The translations under genes were made by a program, and so were the position numbers. The notes beneath the pieces were generated by a model. The model worked only from the letters and a program-made list of their open reading frames with translations, had not been told where the DNA came from and did not search any database. Shown here piece by piece: positions 15,901 through 23,727 of a DNA stretch of 48,481 bases; the stretch's first letter is position 1, and every line of letters starts with the position of its first letter. Source of the DNA: Methanocorpusculum sp. (GTDB lineage Archaea > Halobacteriota > Methanomicrobia > Methanomicrobiales > Methanocorpusculaceae); contig DALTWF010000010.1 in NCBI GenBank assembly GCA_029987235.1, positions 1 through 48,481 of the forward strand, read 5' to 3'.

Positions 15901-18783
15901 CTCTGTGTCTTCAGTCTGCAGGTCAGTATCAGGTTTTTGCTTGCTGCCAGTTGACTGCGGTTTGCTGTTTCTCTGGTCTTTGACCATTATCAGGATATTA
16001 TCCGGAGAACCAAAAGTTAAGGTATCCTCACCCTCTTTTTTCAGGAAAGAAGATGTCTGCCATTTGCCGTCGACATTGCTTTGGTAGGCAACTTTAGGTA
16101 ACGCATCATATGCCGCGGTGTCTATCGGATATTTATCACCGAAAAGATAATGGGTGTACCATATGTTTTGAATATCAGTCCAGTATGACGGGTGAGTATC
16201 CCAATATCCGCCGCTGTAAATCGGGTAACCGGTCGGATACTCATGTGCACCCTGGGAAAGTATAACAGAAATGTTCTGACCCCCTCTTTGTGCCATCTGA
16301 TAAATAAGGTCAGCCTGCTTGGTTCTGACATTTTCGTCATTTAATCCGTGATAGAGTAAAACCGGTACTTTGGATGCTTTATCAGAATAGTCGCGGATAA
16401 TCCACTGCTGATAAGCACCGTTATTGTTGTAGTCTCCATTAAGGGTATTCTGATCTTTTTCAAGCTGCCCGAGATAATTCATATACGCTTTTCTTAATGT
16501 TCCGGATGTACTTGACATATCTTTGTCATTTTGATAGTCGACAAGACGTCCGGCACATAAATTTGCAAGCCAATCCGAGAAAGCAGCAGACTTTCTCGTT
16601 GCTATTCCCTGAGAATTAGTATAATCATACCAGCTTGAAATGGCACAACCCGGAACGATAGTTTTAAGACCGGGGGTATCTACTGTTGACAGTGCAACCT
16701 GGGTGGTTCCGACATAGGATAATCCACGCGTCCCTATGTTGCCGTTCGACCAGTCGGCATAGGTAATCGAATTGTCCTGACTGCTGCGCGGAGAGGCAAA
16801 AGCAATACGTGAGGGATTCGTATTGCTGAGCCATTCAACAACGCAACGGAACGCATCAGTTTCCAAATCGGTTCCGCAGGTTTCAAATCCTTCTGATCCC
16901 AGGGTTCCAAGCCCTCCGCACTGAACTACTGCAAAACCGCGGGTCAGGAAGTACTGATAGTCAGAGGCATCCAGAAATTGATATCTTACCTCCCTTGTCT
17001 CTTTAGCGACTGAATAGGGATATGCGGAGTAAACCCAATACCATACTGATGATGGTTGAAATTTCCTTGAAACACTTATCGCACTTTCAATAGTACCGGT
17101 TTCACGCATTTCTCCGGTCTTATACATATCAGCAATGGTATACCCGTCTTTACCATATCTGTCCTGCGTATAGTAACCATGTTTATTAATTGTATCTATT
17201 TTTTGCGGATCATACGGAGACAGGGATGCGATAATTCCTGCCTGATATTTTCCTTCTGCTGCAGCTTTGGGTACCTGAATATATACTTTTACCAGATCAA
17301 GGTATCCGTCACCGTCTGTATCATGGTCTGTCTGTACATAAACGCAGTATCTGACAATATCACTTGTATCATAGGAATAGTTCGGGGCTGTAACTTTACT
17401 ATAGGGGAAGACCGGTTGTGCTTTTCCATTATAAAACAGCGGTGTCTGATTTGCCATAGCAGAATAAAGCGGCTGTGCGTTTTTCTGCATCAGAAGAAAA
17501 TCTGCTAGTGTTGCATCATCGGAAAATGTACTCCATGTTTTACCTTCAAACATGCCGACCGATTCTGCCATGCTGTTCCAGGAATCAGGATAGGATACCT
17601 CTGTCGAATTTTTCTTAACGGTATATTCCAGCTGTGATTTTTTCAGTCCGCTGTCGAGCAGCAGGACATCACTTGCCATTTGTACAGTATGCACCGTATC
17701 CAGATCTTCACCCAGGAGAAGGGTTAATGTAATTGTACGGTCAACCCCGGATGCACATATGTCATAACCGGTACATTTATTATTTTCAGGATTTTTGCAT
17801 TTATCAAGGTATTCGGCGGCACGGCTTACATTGAGTAATCCTCCGGATTTAACATAGTAACCAAGGTTTTCATCATAATCCGAGGTTCCAATAAGGATTT
17901 CTTTGATACGGGATGCTTTAAGACTTGGGTCTTTTGATTTCAGCAGTGCGGCGGCAGCAGCGGTGTGGGCTGCTGCAAGGGCTGTCCCGGATTTATTTAG
18001 ATATGTACTATTTCCGCTATGTGCCGGGGAAATGATGTCAATTCCCGGGGCAGTTAAGTCTATTGCAGTTGTTCCATAGTTTGCGCTGCTTGAAGGACTG
18101 TCAATTTCATTGGAGGTTACGCTTATGATGTTTTTTGACAGGGTGTTATTTGATGATAATGATACAGGATACAGAGAGTTTTCGTTTAAATCCAGATGCT
18201 GATCCCCTGCGGCAGCAACAAGAAGTATATTATTTTCATCAAGGATTCTTGAGAGGTTTTGTTTCTGTTCCTCGGTCATTGAATGAGAGGTAAAAGACAG
18301 ACAGATAATATCCGCTTTTTCTTCAGCCGCTTTTTCCACCGCTTTAAGCAGATTGTCGCTGTCTGTGAGAATACTCTGTGATTCATTGATTTTTATCGGA
18401 TAAACTGTTGCGTTATAGGCAATACCGCGAATGCCAAGGTTGTTTCTGAGTGCAGCAATTACTCCTGCGGCGGCTGTTCCCTGACCATCAGTATCATTTG
18501 TTTCAGTATTTTCGGCAACTATATTGTATCCGGTGAGAATCTGCCCGGTCAGGTCTTCATGAGCCGCATTAACCCCTGTATCAATCAGCGCGATTTTTAC
18601 TCCGTTTCCGCTTATGCCGCTGTCCCATAGCGGTTGTGCGTGAATCATGTTCGGTCCGTACTGGGTACCGTTAGTGAAGTATGGGTCTTCTGTATCTTCT
18701 GCTGCGGCTGGCGTGCAAAATATAAGGAGGATTGCCAGAGCAACGGTCATAATATAGACGAATCCGGATTTTGTCTGCAGCAT
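12952..18783 (-). CDS. Giant surface protein: degenerate subtilase plus S15 Xaa-Pro-type peptidase, PKD and anchor domains
   Basis: A 1943-residue exported protein. Signal peptide about 1-28. Residues 60-310 form a subtilisin (S8) fold: Asp68 (ALIDTGVN) is kept, but the HGT motif reads GQGT (Gln101), GTS reads GTA (Ala268) and the oxyanion Asn is Asp194, so this domain should be inactive. About 460-900 is an S15/PepX-like alpha/beta hydrolase with Ser689 (GLSYVGT), Asp816 (HGLNDENV) and His847 (QGAHEYP), an apparently complete triad. An acidic W-E5 repeat lies near 970-993. A PKD-like domain (VNFGDGTN), a Thr/Pro/Ser stalk and a PGF-CTERM-like tail ending in YRRK follow. ATG 18783 is preferred over TTG 18792 because GAGAGG lies 11 nt ahead. 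Probably a cell-surface peptidase. Confidence 0.85.
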   Translation of the reverse strand: MLQTKSGFVYIMTVALAILLIFCTPAAAEDTEDPYFTNGTQYGPNMIHAQPLWDSGISGNGVKIALIDTGVNAAHEDLTGQILTGYNIVAENTETNDTDGQGTAAAGVIAALRNNLGIRGIAYNATVYPIKINESQSILTDSDNLLKAVEKAAEEKADIICLSFTSHSMTEEQKQNLSRILDENNILLVAAAGDQHLDLNENSLYPVSLSSNNTLSKNIISVTSNEIDSPSSSANYGTTAIDLTAPGIDIISPAHSGNSTYLNKSGTALAAAHTAAAAALLKSKDPSLKASRIKEILIGTSDYDENLGYYVKSGGLLNVSRAAEYLDKCKNPENNKCTGYDICASGVDRTITLTLLLGEDLDTVHTVQMASDVLLLDSGLKKSQLEYTVKKNSTEVSYPDSWNSMAESVGMFEGKTWSTFSDDATLADFLLMQKNAQPLYSAMANQTPLFYNGKAQPVFPYSKVTAPNYSYDTSDIVRYCVYVQTDHDTDGDGYLDLVKVYIQVPKAAAEGKYQAGIIASLSPYDPQKIDTINKHGYYTQDRYGKDGYTIADMYKTGEMRETGTIESAISVSRKFQPSSVWYWVYSAYPYSVAKETREVRYQFLDASDYQYFLTRGFAVVQCGGLGTLGSEGFETCGTDLETDAFRCVVEWLSNTNPSRIAFASPRSSQDNSITYADWSNGNIGTRGLSYVGTTQVALSTVDTPGLKTIVPGCAISSWYDYTNSQGIATRKSAAFSDWLANLCAGRLVDYQNDKDMSSTSGTLRKAYMNYLGQLEKDQNTLNGDYNNNGAYQQWIIRDYSDKASKVPVLLYHGLNDENVRTKQADLIYQMAQRGGQNISVILSQGAHEYPTGYPIYSGGYWDTHPSYWTDIQNIWYTHYLFGDKYPIDTAAYDALPKVAYQSNVDGKWQTSSFLKKEGEDTLTFGSPDNILIMVKDQRNSKPQSTGSKQKPDTDLQTEDTEENMLLYSDYEWDEEEEWEEEEEWEEEEEWEWDEIIDTDDLKMTYNPKMMLHIILDKKYKYYNWNKLAESCKGYYRVSITVPEGQNLTIYGAPVVTFSAATNNINRDALTVSTYLVDTFNGNEFNAYITEKDDLNSKKKDPKPYLPNKTTKENGVWYGGGTHNTNATTYEKTPVYFKTVSTGWIDLYNPDAGYTPSSASVRTDIDDDVFYDYTVYLQPKIYTVEGGHTLSLYFFGSDEFYKSGDYKYYIDTPSISVKIPILADGKKVVYADGSGLVNCDIALIALLDDVEASLTEVSGLTPQSTLTVLPYSSAEQPKNQTGHWMNVLTQFTISGSASGSVGVKLPVDIGPDRNINEISIKYLDTGTWKDAQYSYIDLGNNRYEFTASGIAAVCDVALVYEPEIIDTFTVLTYSEPEGLVEPVLASVKRGDDQTFTITPGSGYVIDDVIANGESHGAVSSYTFEYIGEDSTLTALFKRTDSVLSVSGPSVLYTGINSVFSFESGTARTIRVNFGDGTNLITYSGSKAVVNHTYANEGVYTVSAETDTGMSKSMDVVVIDLPADPADPVSSNSVQVTDESGLNYVKKVINATVNSSVTGSFEPVFSVTEVNRSELPTQNYGSLPEINGIAAVINITLENPAPGVDVHNLNSTAAITVLLSKTIVNSLTGDSPENIVALRNTNTGGTYEQVTLPCIYNKSKDTFDAYAYEVTTPGFSYFTFAALPFISEPAKNPEPTSKPTPGPTSKPTSGPTSKPTSEPTSEPTSGPTPAVSSSGVSSSDTGNGHYTEYLRYADNGGYISFDSSPVVKGITLPEGVKGEVKLIAITSNPGPADKNTAYVFELSAPSLKGKTAEILFQLTRAKLSTAGVSERDVALYHEVNGVWVKELTKLVKDSGRVLTYSAEVSSFSPFAIVYEEGAADADGESVVLENNSDIINDSVTAASTPVSSPAPSQNQPVSTAAAKSPSGFAVLFGIFAVLGLIYRRK
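13610..13720 (-). repeat. 12-bp imperfect tandem repeat coding a Pro-Thr-Ser stalk
   Basis: About nine degenerate copies of a 12-bp unit (plus strand GAGGTTGGTTTA-like) encode the four-residue unit P-T-S-(K/G/E) just before the C-terminal domain of the giant surface protein. It looks like an extended, possibly O-glycosylated cell-wall stalk and could vary in copy number. Confidence 0.8.
15806..15876 (-). repeat. 18-bp tandem repeat coding W-E-E-E-E-E
   Basis: Plus-strand units of CCACTCTTCCTCTTCTTC occur about three to four times and encode W followed by five Glu. The tract sits between the S15 catalytic part and the following beta domain of the giant surface protein, and gives a very acidic stretch of about 24 residues with regularly spaced Trp. 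Confidence 0.85.
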
Positions 18784-18805
18784 GATTTTCAAAACCTCTC
18801 TATAT

Positions 18806-18822
18806 TGAATATATTATATTTT
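18806..18822 (-). promoter_or_regulatory. Likely TATA region of the giant surface protein gene
   Basis: On the minus strand the sequence is AAATATAATATATTC-like, centred about 30 bp before ATG 18783, with GAGAGG just before the start. Position fits an archaeal promoter; not otherwise proven. Confidence 0.4.
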
Positions 18823-18940
18823 TGTTTTATGGGTTGATAAAATATATTCCTTATAATAAAATGAACGGGGTAAAGAAGCTCCTGATTTCTTAGACCTCCT
18901 ATAAGGATTTTGAATTTTTCACTGGTATTGCTTCAAAATA

Positions 18941-18972
18941 ACACTGACAGTGTAACTGATAGTTTCACTATC
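18941..18972. repeat. Two adjacent short palindromes
   Basis: ACACTGACAGTGT (18941-18953, 6-1-6) and GATAGTTTCACTATC (18958-18972, 6-3-6) lie side by side in the 242-bp gap between the leftward TIGR00300 gene and the giant surface gene. They could be operators for the surface gene or part of the upstream transcript's 3' end. Confidence 0.6.
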
Positions 18973-18995
18973 CAAAAGATAGAAAAAATCGAAAA

Positions 18996-19014
18996 CAAAA
19001 AAAATAATAAAAAA
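18996..19014 (-). terminator. T-run terminator after TIGR00300 gene
   Basis: On the minus strand, runs of six and eight T residues begin 11 bases past the stop codon of the ornithine cyclodeaminase-like gene, typical of archaeal termination. Confidence 0.45.
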
Positions 19015-19025
19015 CGATGAAAATC

Positions 19026-20306
19026 TTACTCTTTCTTCATCAATTCATGCAGTTCGTCAACCAGACACGGCAAAAATGTTCCTGCATCGCTTACAATACC
19101 GATTGCCTGACTCGTACCGCGGTCCATTAACTTCGTAACCGAAGCAGGATTGATATCAACACAGACAGTTTTAACCCGGGACGGCAGAAGATTGCCCACT
19201 GCAACCGAATGAAGCAGAGTTGCAACCATTAAAACCATGCCGAGATTCTCATCCATCAGATATTTCCGCATTGCATCCTGCGCCTCTATCGTATTCTGAA
19301 TAACATCAGGCAGCGGTCCGTCATCACGGATAGAACCGGCTAAGACATACGGGGTATTGTTTTTGATGCATTCATACATGATGCCGGAGTTCACAATGCC
19401 TGACTCAACAGCTTTTTTTATGGAACCTGCATCAGTGATTTTGTTAATCGTATATAAGTGATGACGGTGACCTCCGGTAACAAGTTCACCGGTCTTTAAG
19501 TTCATGCCGAGACTCGTACCGAATATACTGTATTCCATATCATGGGTCGCAAGAGCATTGCCGGCAAAAAGCACATCGATAAAGCCCTCGCGGACAAGGG
19601 CTGCAACCGCAGGCGATGCGCCGGTATGAATAATCGCCGGACCCCCTACAAGGGCAATTTTTTTGCCCTCTTTTTTCATGTGGATGATTTCATCGGCAAT
19701 TCTTCTGATGAGTGTCTTGCTCGGACGCTCGGACGAAACATCGCCTGCCATAAACTCGAATACACCAATCTCACGGGCACGCTCCGGAAATTCGACCCGC
19801 ACACCTTCTTCACCGACAACAACTTTATCGCCCGGCACAAGTTTTCCCTGAACCTTGCATTCGGCGCGGCGGTTTTCTGTGTCAACACAGATTAAGGCAT
19901 CCATTTTGATATGCTCAACAGGAATCCAGGCGCCGTCAAAATGCACATAACACGGGTGGTTTGTGGTGGAATAAAAGCCCTCCGGCGCCACACAGGCTTT
20001 GGTGACCATGCCTAAGGTTGCCTCTGCCTCGCCTGTAACAATAACACCAAGGCGCCGCAGTTCGCTGATAATTTCGGTAAGCATTTCCGGGCTTTCGGCG
20101 GATACAATCATCTTACAGTAACTCGGGTCGGTCTTCTGACGTCCGAGAGTAAACTCCTCGGTATCGAAATCCCCGTTGTATTCAACAATAGTGTCCATTA
20201 CTTTGGCTAAAATGCCGGAATCAACAATATGACCGCGCAGTTCTATTTCGCGGGAGAATCTGCGCCCGGTCTTTTTCGATGCTGATGTATCATCTGTATT
20301 TGTCAT
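19026..20306 (-). CDS. TIGR00300 / LOR-SDH-like protein, probable archaeal ornithine cyclodeaminase
   Basis: A 426-residue cytoplasmic enzyme of the TIGR00300 family. An N-terminal LOR/SDH-type domain starts at SREIELRGHIVDSGILAKVMD. The C-terminal part is Rossmann-like (KIALVGGPAIIHTGASPAV, then LFAGNALATHDMEYSIFGTSLG and TGGHRHHLYTIN). From memory, a Methanococcus homologue and the C-terminal half of the cyanobacterial AgrE/ArgZ protein convert ornithine to proline and ammonia with NAD, so the same reaction is suggested here. That function is borrowed from the family and not proved by this sequence. It is monocistronic, with its own T-run downstream and a divergent SepCysS cassette upstream. 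Confidence 0.78.
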   Translation of the reverse strand: MTNTDDTSASKKTGRRFSREIELRGHIVDSGILAKVMDTIVEYNGDFDTEEFTLGRQKTDPSYCKMIVSAESPEMLTEIISELRRLGVIVTGEAEATLGMVTKACVAPEGFYSTTNHPCYVHFDGAWIPVEHIKMDALICVDTENRRAECKVQGKLVPGDKVVVGEEGVRVEFPERAREIGVFEFMAGDVSSERPSKTLIRRIADEIIHMKKEGKKIALVGGPAIIHTGASPAVAALVREGFIDVLFAGNALATHDMEYSIFGTSLGMNLKTGELVTGGHRHHLYTINKITDAGSIKKAVESGIVNSGIMYECIKNNTPYVLAGSIRDDGPLPDVIQNTIEAQDAMRKYLMDENLGMVLMVATLLHSVAVGNLLPSRVKTVCVDINPASVTKLMDRGTSQAIGIVSDAGTFLPCLVDELHELMKKE

Positions 20307-20429
20307 TGATTATATTCTTCCCTGAATATAGTAATTGACCCTGCAGGAATAAAAATATTATTTGCCGGCATCCAAAATCCGCCCCTATCGAAACTTACAT
20401 TTATTCTCCACTCCCAATTAATACATACT

Positions 20430-20609
20430 ATGCCACAAAGAGCAGCTGATGCGGTCTTTCAGGGAATGTTTACCTTCTGCGATATCAAACAGCTTCTGAG
20501 AGTAACTGCGCCCGACCACAAATTAGACGACGCCCAGAAAGAAAAGGCCGCCAAATATATAGCATCGATACGGAAACAGTTGGATATTCTGGAGAGTGAA
20601 CTCTTATGA
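20430..20609 (+). CDS. 59-residue helical protein coupled to SepCysS
   Basis: A short gene coding MPQRAADAVFQGMF followed by a predicted two-helix charged protein (FCDIKQLLRV, then DDAQKEKAAKYIASIRKQLD). It is not a family I can name. Its TGA overlaps the pscS ATG as ATGA (20606-20609), so translation of the two is coupled, which argues that it is real and works with SepCysS. In other methanogens SepCysS is bridged to SepRS by the helper SepCysE; this small protein could be a reduced analogue, but I cannot confirm homology. It is the first gene of a four-gene overlapping cassette. Confidence 0.72.
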   Translation: MPQRAADAVFQGMFTFCDIKQLLRVTAPDHKLDDAQKEKAAKYIASIRKQLDILESELL

Positions 20610-21784
20610 GATGCTGTGCAAACGTTGAAGCCCGCATGAGAGACGAGGTATCCATCAACCTTGACCCGATTCAGGTCGGCGGCCGTTTAACACCTGAAGC
20701 AATGAAAGCCATCATTGCATGGGGCGACGGCTATTCAGTCTGCGACAACTGCAGAAAACCGTTCCGCCTTGACTATATCACCAATCCCCCTCTGCAGGAT
20801 TTTCACGTTGACGTAGCCAATTTTGTCGGTATGGACGCAGCCCGCACCGTTCCGGGCGCACGCCGCGCTTTTCAGCAGGTGGCAGGAACATATGTGGAAA
20901 AAGGCGACCCGGTTTTAATCGGCGGTCTTGCACACTATACCTCCTATTTGTCTGTTGAAATCCAGAAGGGAATTGTCCGCGAAATCCCCAAATCCGCTGA
21001 CAACCATATCACAGCAGAAGCAGCAGCCCAGCGCATTGAAGATGTTACCCGTGAATTCGGCCGCGCTCCGAAATTACTCTATATCGACCATGTGGACTAC
21101 CAGTTCGGAAACTTCCATGACGTGAAAGGAATCGCCAAAGTTGCCCACCAGTATGATATCCCGGTTTTATACAACGGTGTGTACACCGTGGGAATTCTGC
21201 CGGTAAACGGCAAGGAATTAGGCGTTGACTTCGTCGTCGGCTCAGGTCATAAAAGCATGGCAGCACCTGCGCCGTCAGGAATTTTAGCAGCAACCGAGGA
21301 GCGCGCCGATGAGGTATTCAGAACCACCCAGATTGAAGGCGACCTTTCCGGACGCCGCTTTGGCATAAAAGAGGTAGGAATCCTGGGCTGTTCACTTATG
21401 GGTGCGCCGATTGTGGGACTTCTTGCCTCCTTCCCTGCAGTAAAGGAACGCGTCAACCACTTTGACGAAGAACTCGCAAACGCAAAACTCATTGTTGATG
21501 CGCTCAAATCCATCGAAGGAACAAAGATTCTCTCCGAATACCCGCGCAAACACACCCTTACCCGCGTGGACACAACCAATTCATTTGATGTCGTTGCGCA
21601 GACGCACAAAAAACGGGGCTATTTCCTCTCAAGCGCCTTATCCAAGAAAGGAATCACCGGCATTATTCCTGGCGCTACCAAAATCTGGAAGTTCAACACC
21701 TACGGCATGACGAAAAAGCAGGCCGAATATGTCAGAGACACCTATCTTGGCATTGCCGAAGAAAACGGCATGACCATAAACTAA
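20606..21784 (+). CDS. pscS: O-phospho-L-seryl-tRNA:Cys-tRNA synthase (SepCysS)
   Basis: PLP enzyme that converts phosphoseryl-tRNA(Cys) to Cys-tRNA(Cys), the tRNA-dependent cysteine route of methanogens. PLP Lys is Lys216 in GSGHKSM. The three Cys known to be important in the family are present: Cys46 and Cys49 (CDNCRKPF) and Cys262 (ILGCSLMG). An N-terminal Cys pair (MRCCANVEAR) is extra. Length (392 residues) is normal. The gene overlaps the small upstream gene by ATGA, and its TAA shares one base with the ATG of the radical SAM gene. Its partner SepRS is not in the window. Confidence 0.93.
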   Translation: MRCCANVEARMRDEVSINLDPIQVGGRLTPEAMKAIIAWGDGYSVCDNCRKPFRLDYITNPPLQDFHVDVANFVGMDAARTVPGARRAFQQVAGTYVEKGDPVLIGGLAHYTSYLSVEIQKGIVREIPKSADNHITAEAAAQRIEDVTREFGRAPKLLYIDHVDYQFGNFHDVKGIAKVAHQYDIPVLYNGVYTVGILPVNGKELGVDFVVGSGHKSMAAPAPSGILAATEERADEVFRTTQIEGDLSGRRFGIKEVGILGCSLMGAPIVGLLASFPAVKERVNHFDEELANAKLIVDALKSIEGTKILSEYPRKHTLTRVDTTNSFDVVAQTHKKRGYFLSSALSKKGITGIIPGATKIWKFNTYGMTKKQAEYVRDTYLGIAEENGMTIN

Positions 21785-22887
21785 TGTTTTTTCACTTAAT
21801 TGTAACCGACGACTGTAATCTCTGCTGTTCCTACTGCCGGGCAAAGATGTTTGACGAAGAAGACGAGCCGGGCGGCTCGCCCGGTACGATTGATGAGACA
21901 ATTACAGAGAATTTCTCTTCGTCAAAAGAAGAACTGTACGCTTTTCTTGCACGCGATCCGAATGCAGTATTGACGTTTATCGGCGGAGAACCCCTGATGT
22001 GTCCGGAATTTGTCAAAGATGTTATGGACCATGCACCGGTAAAACGATTCATGCTGCAGACAAACGGCGTGTTTCTTAAGGCGCTGCCAAGCAAATACAC
22101 CAACCGGTTTGAAACCATCCTTATTTCGATAGACGGAGACAGGGAATTAACCGATGGACACCGGGGGGAGGGGATTTACGATACGGTTCTTTCCACCGCA
22201 GAATACATTAAAGCAAACGGATTTGCCGGCGAATTAATCGCCCGTATGACTGTTGCCGAAGATACGGATATTTATGCAGCCGTAACACATCTTGCGAATC
22301 ATTTTTCATCGATTCACTGGCAGATGGATGCGGATTTCACCGGCGACTTTTCGCACCGGGGGTTTGCGGACTGGAGCGTAAAATACAATGATGGGATTTC
22401 AAAACTGGTAAACGAATGGGTTTCCCGCATTGAAACAACACATTCTGTTCCGAAATGGTATCCGTTTCTTTCAACAACGGAAGACCTCCTGCGCGGTCAA
22501 AGTACCAGGCTTCGCTGCGGATCAGGCTATGTTAATTACAGCATAATGACGAACGGATTTATCGCTCCCTGTCCAATTATGGTCGGAATGGCTGATTATT
22601 ATGCAGGTCACATCAGGGATGCAGACCCGCTGCATCTTTTGGAAATTCCCATCGGAGAGCCCTGTACATCCTGCGATATTTACGGATTCTGCGGCGGAAG
22701 ATGTCTTTATTCCAATATCGTGCGGCCGTGGAAGGATGAGTACAAACTTGTCTGCAGCACTGTTCGCGCCCTGCACGACGCTCTTTGCGAAAATCTGCCG
22801 CGGATTCAGAAACTTATTGACGAAGGAAGCCTTACGCTTGCAGCGTTTGCCCATACGCGCTATAACGGAGCAGAGATTATCCCGTAA
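21784..22887 (+). CDS. Radical SAM/SPASM protein, AF0577-like putative peptide-modifying enzyme
   Basis: A 367-residue radical SAM enzyme. The cluster motif CxxxCxxC is Cys11, Cys15, Cys18 (CNLCCSYC), very near the N-terminus, and FIGGEPLMCPEF is the SAM-binding GGEP motif. The C-terminal third has a SPASM-like Cys set (RCGSGY, APCPIM, PCTSCDIYGFCGGRC, LVC) for extra Fe-S clusters. The layout matches the archaeal AF0577 family (TIGR04084), predicted from SPASM similarity to modify a peptide, but with no proven substrate. It starts inside the pscS stop and its own stop overlaps the TauE start, so it is co-translated with both. Confidence 0.85.
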   Translation: MFFHLIVTDDCNLCCSYCRAKMFDEEDEPGGSPGTIDETITENFSSSKEELYAFLARDPNAVLTFIGGEPLMCPEFVKDVMDHAPVKRFMLQTNGVFLKALPSKYTNRFETILISIDGDRELTDGHRGEGIYDTVLSTAEYIKANGFAGELIARMTVAEDTDIYAAVTHLANHFSSIHWQMDADFTGDFSHRGFADWSVKYNDGISKLVNEWVSRIETTHSVPKWYPFLSTTEDLLRGQSTRLRCGSGYVNYSIMTNGFIAPCPIMVGMADYYAGHIRDADPLHLLEIPIGEPCTSCDIYGFCGGRCLYSNIVRPWKDEYKLVCSTVRALHDALCENLPRIQKLIDEGSLTLAAFAHTRYNGAEIIP

Positions 22888-23720
22888 TGGAACTTGTTTT
22901 CATTCTCTTTTTAATCGCCGCAGGTCTTTTCGCCGGTTTTATGGCAGGACTTTTGGGTATCGGCGGCGGATTTATTTTTGCGCCGGCAATGTTTTTTGTG
23001 CTGAAATCATGCGGCGTGCCGGAAGAAACCGCAATTTTAGTCGCTTTCGGCACGAGTCTTGCCTGTGCATTTCCAACCATTCTAACCGGCGCCGTCACTC
23101 ACATAAAACAGGGTAATGTTTCAGTTAAAAATGCGGTTGTTATGGGGTTGTGCGGCGCGGTGCTGAGTGCGTTTGGTGCGGTATGTGCGGGATTTCTGCC
23201 GGTTAAGGTTCTTACAATTTTATTCGGCTGCCTGTTAATCGCAGGAGCAGTCAGGCTGGTTACGAAACTTCCGTCCGGAGAAAAACAGCAGATGCGGGTG
23301 CTTCCTTGTGTCTGCACCGGTTCTGCCGCCGGATTTTTCTCAGGGCTTCTCGGTGTGGGAGGGGGAACAATTATTGTTCCTCTTTTAACGATTGCCGGCA
23401 GATTTTCCATGAAACGGGCTGTAGGCACATCTTCTCTTGCAATTGTTTTCATCACCTTCGGAGGAATTTTTTCCTATCTTTGTACCGGTTTTGCATCAGG
23501 CGCGGATTTATCAGCATGGGGATTTTGTGCATTCGGGTTTATCGAACTCTGGATGTGGCTGATTTTAGTCATCTGCGCGGTTCCTGCTGCATTTCTTTCA
23601 TCACGGTATTTGAGCGGAAAAATTCCGGATAATGCGCTTCGCTGGATGTTTTTTGTGCTGATGATACTAATTGCCTTGCAGATGTTCGGCGTATTTGAAT
23701 TGATCGCAGGAATTGTCTGA
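22887..23720 (+). CDS. TauE/SafE-family membrane exporter
   Basis: A 277-residue protein with about eight membrane helices. Two related halves each begin with a glycine motif (GLLGIGGGFIFAPA near residue 21 and GLLGVGGGTIIVPL near residue 150), the hallmark of the TauE/SafE (DUF81) family, proposed to move sulfite, sulfonates or related anions. It is the last gene of the SepCysS cassette, overlapping the radical SAM stop by one base. The family's link to sulfur compounds fits a neighbour that makes cysteine; the actual substrate is not known. Confidence 0.85.
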   Translation: MELVFILFLIAAGLFAGFMAGLLGIGGGFIFAPAMFFVLKSCGVPEETAILVAFGTSLACAFPTILTGAVTHIKQGNVSVKNAVVMGLCGAVLSAFGAVCAGFLPVKVLTILFGCLLIAGAVRLVTKLPSGEKQQMRVLPCVCTGSAAGFFSGLLGVGGGTIIVPLLTIAGRFSMKRAVGTSSLAIVFITFGGIFSYLCTGFASGADLSAWGFCAFGFIELWMWLILVICAVPAAFLSSRYLSGKIPDNALRWMFFVLMILIALQMFGVFELIAGIV

Positions 23721-23727
23721 AAAAAGG

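Noticed and set aside
12952..18783. Frameshift or assembly error as the cause of the missing S8 catalytic residues
   Set aside because: The frame is continuous and neighbouring motifs (DTG, GTA-x-A-A-A-H) align well around clean single codon changes, so real substitution is more likely.
20307..20429. Riboswitch or T-box in the gap before the SepCysS cassette
   Set aside because: Only 123 bp between divergent starts, AT-rich, with no conserved stem-loop pattern that I could recognise.
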